Shown one piece after another: positions 62,141-64,000 of a stretch of 64,000 nt of DNA. The translations under genes were made by a program, and so were the position numbers. The stretch spans positions 36,549,404 to 36,613,403 of the forward strand of contig CM032122.1 of NCBI GenBank assembly GCA_018894105.1, in the 5' to 3' direction. The notes beneath the pieces are model-generated. The model ran no database searches. It worked only from the letters and a program-made list of their open reading frames with translations, and was not told the DNA's origin. This DNA comes from Jacaranda mimosifolia (Eukaryota > Streptophyta > Magnoliopsida > Lamiales > Bignoniaceae). The first letter of the stretch is position 1; every line of letters starts with the position of its first letter.

Positions 62141-64000
62141 GTTTACATGGCAGATTTTCTAGCTAAAATTAAGCAAAGGAAATTGATTGAAAAAAAATTA
62201 AAATGAAATAAAGATTTAATTTTGAGAAATGAAAGGCCATAAATTTAGCATTAGTACTGAGAACAATAATACAAAATCTACATTCAAGAATTATAAATGT
62301 GATACGCCTATAAAAGTAATGCTAGAGGGTTAGTCTTAATTATCAAATAATGGTTTTAAATGTAAAGAATACATTTGGAAAAAAAATTGCAAATTTTAGA
62401 AAATAAAATCTTATTGTACAATTTATTAAAAAAAAATAAAAGTGAAGAATTTAGGATAGAAAAAAAGTATGTCATAGCAGAAATTTTCAATATCCCAATA
62501 TATATATATATCATTTTTAACAAACAATATTTCAAATTATTCTTTTTCACATGAAAAAAACATAGATGTCCAATGTTGTGGTCCATGAAATAGTATGCTA
62601 ATCCTATATTGCTATCTCTTCTCGAGTTGTGCAGTTTCACTTTTCCTACTTTGCCAAATTTATTCTTGGATCAAATCCAACAAATATTCTTAATATAGAA
62701 ATTGACACCATTTTTGTGTAATGATATGATTGATCATATATCTCAATTTAATATAAAATTTTAGGTAATAAAAATGTGTAAATGTTTGATACTTATAAAA
62801 ATAGAATAATGAAATTCTTACTTTAGCATCACAACTTAAGAAATTCATGCTTTAACATGAGAACTCAAAAAAGTTAGAAATGATTTGTGATTCTTTTTAT
62901 TTTTTAGGTATAATGAGAATTTAAAAGAAAAAAAGTAATAGCAAGATTCTATTATGTATGATACGCTCTTCTCCCCCCCCCCCCCCCCCCCCCCCCCCTT
63001 TTAATAAATGGAATCCACACCCTCTTCTGATTTCTTGGGGGTAAAAAAGATGAATTATCTAATATTATTTCTCTTTTATTAGTTGATAGACTTGATACCT
63101 TACTTGGAATCAAAGAATAAGAATAAATTTATGAAGGTTTAATTTAATCAATAATTGCTTTCAATAATACTATACAACTAGTTCCAATATTGGATTTAAA
63201 CTTTACTTTGTTTATTTCCTCATACAATATATTATACAATAAATCGAGCAACTCCATATTCCTAAATTCACTTGCAATATTTTTGAACTATAAAGATTAT
63301 CAAAGAAAACAATAAAAAAAATATGAATTTCTATAATATTTTGAAGGAAATTAGTTTTCGTAGAAACATAACATGATAACATCTTCTTTTTTTTTTTTTT
63401 CAATTTATGCATTTATATCCTTATTTTGCTTTACAATTCTATAATGAAATAATTTTTTTTCTCTAATCAAGGCTTATTTTGTCCAAAATGCTGCATCACC
63501 TTGGAGTATGTCAAAGAGATAAAAAGTTAATTAGGGTATCATATGCTTTTCAATGTGAGCACTCCATATAACTATCATTATGCATTTAACTAAATTAACA
63601 TTGTCCACTAATTGTTCTCATGATCTCAAAACTAAGGGTCATAAACAAAGTGTAAAAAGCTAGGGAAGAACAAAATCACTAGGTTCTTTAATTATGATTT
63701 TCATAAAGTGTTATATATATAAATACATATAATATATATATTATATAGAGGGGGGGGGGATTGATTTTGTCCATTTTTAGAAATATTTTGGTGGATTTGA
63801 AGAGGAAAATTGTCACCATACATGTCGGTACAAGAATAAAAACTATTCCACGTTCCTATTTATCTTTTAGTTTTATTCCATATAAATAGTGTAACGTAGG
63901 ATGGTTAAATTCAAAGATGAACTCAAACAAAAGTTTTGAATTACTTTTTTTTTTTTTTTTTTGGAGAGAGAGAAAGTAGTTTTGAATTACTTAATATGTC
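62141..64000. other. AT-rich intergenic stretch to window end
   Basis: No gene or RNA gene recognised. Contains C26 at 62973-62998, T14 near 63387, G9 near 63752, (TA)n near 63714-63746 and T20 near 63943-63962 followed by GAGAGAGAGA. Open frames (62356-62640, 63212-63412) are low-complexity. Confidence 0.45.
62973..62998. repeat. Poly(C) tract, 26 C
   Basis: Longest homopolymer of C in the window, flanked by TCTTCT and TTTTAATAAA. Confidence 0.95.

Overview
This is nuclear DNA of a flowering plant, most probably a eudicot. It is AT-rich, has GT-AG introns, is full of MITEs and LTR-element debris, and its few host genes are plant-specific families. No species can be named from the sequence alone. 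Three host genes can be supported: (1) a minus-strand gene for the small SnRK1 kinase beta-3 subunit (2112-2518, with a probable long 5'UTR intron back to about 4783); (2) a plus-strand MIR172 gene, with star and mature strands at 38235-38255 and 38358-38378; (3) a seven-coding-exon minus-strand gene for the P-loop protein LPA1, low phytic acid 1 (49194-54692). || The standout feature is a 12.8-kb Mutator-like element (MULE) at 21574-34354. It has diverged terminal inverted repeats and a perfect 9-bp target duplication (TTGAGTTAT at 21565-21573 and 34355-34363). It carries two convergent genes. From the left end comes a three-exon DDE transposase (PB1-like N terminus, MuDR and MULE domains, SWIM finger, CCHC knuckle; about 706 aa, no visible lesion). 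From the right end comes an eight-exon gene with a DUF1985-like N-terminal half and a C-terminal Ulp1/C48 SUMO-protease domain. The second gene has an in-frame TAG in exon 2 and Asn in place of the catalytic Asp. All long non-coding DNA inside the element (both long first introns, intron 4 of the Ulp1 gene and the intergenic tail-to-tail zone) consists of repeats built on a TTGTACYTCA-like core. These include a 124-bp array that begins at the transposase stop codon, a 207-bp array and an 88-bp array. || The rest is repeat-rich intergenic DNA. It holds about ten PIF/Harbinger-like MITEs of three families with TTA/TAA target duplications, a 633-bp hAT-type element with an 8-bp duplication, two small CACTA-type elements, and two TRIM-like mini-retrotransposons, one of them split by a CACTA insertion. 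It also holds a decayed minus-strand Ty1/copia pol fragment, two putative solo LTRs, and several unusually long poly(G)/poly(C) tracts, one in the loop of the miR172 hairpin. Long stretches (for example 8750-12480, 16790-19770, 39400-42280, 46360-48800 and 62150-64000) show nothing recognisable beyond low-complexity AT-rich sequence.
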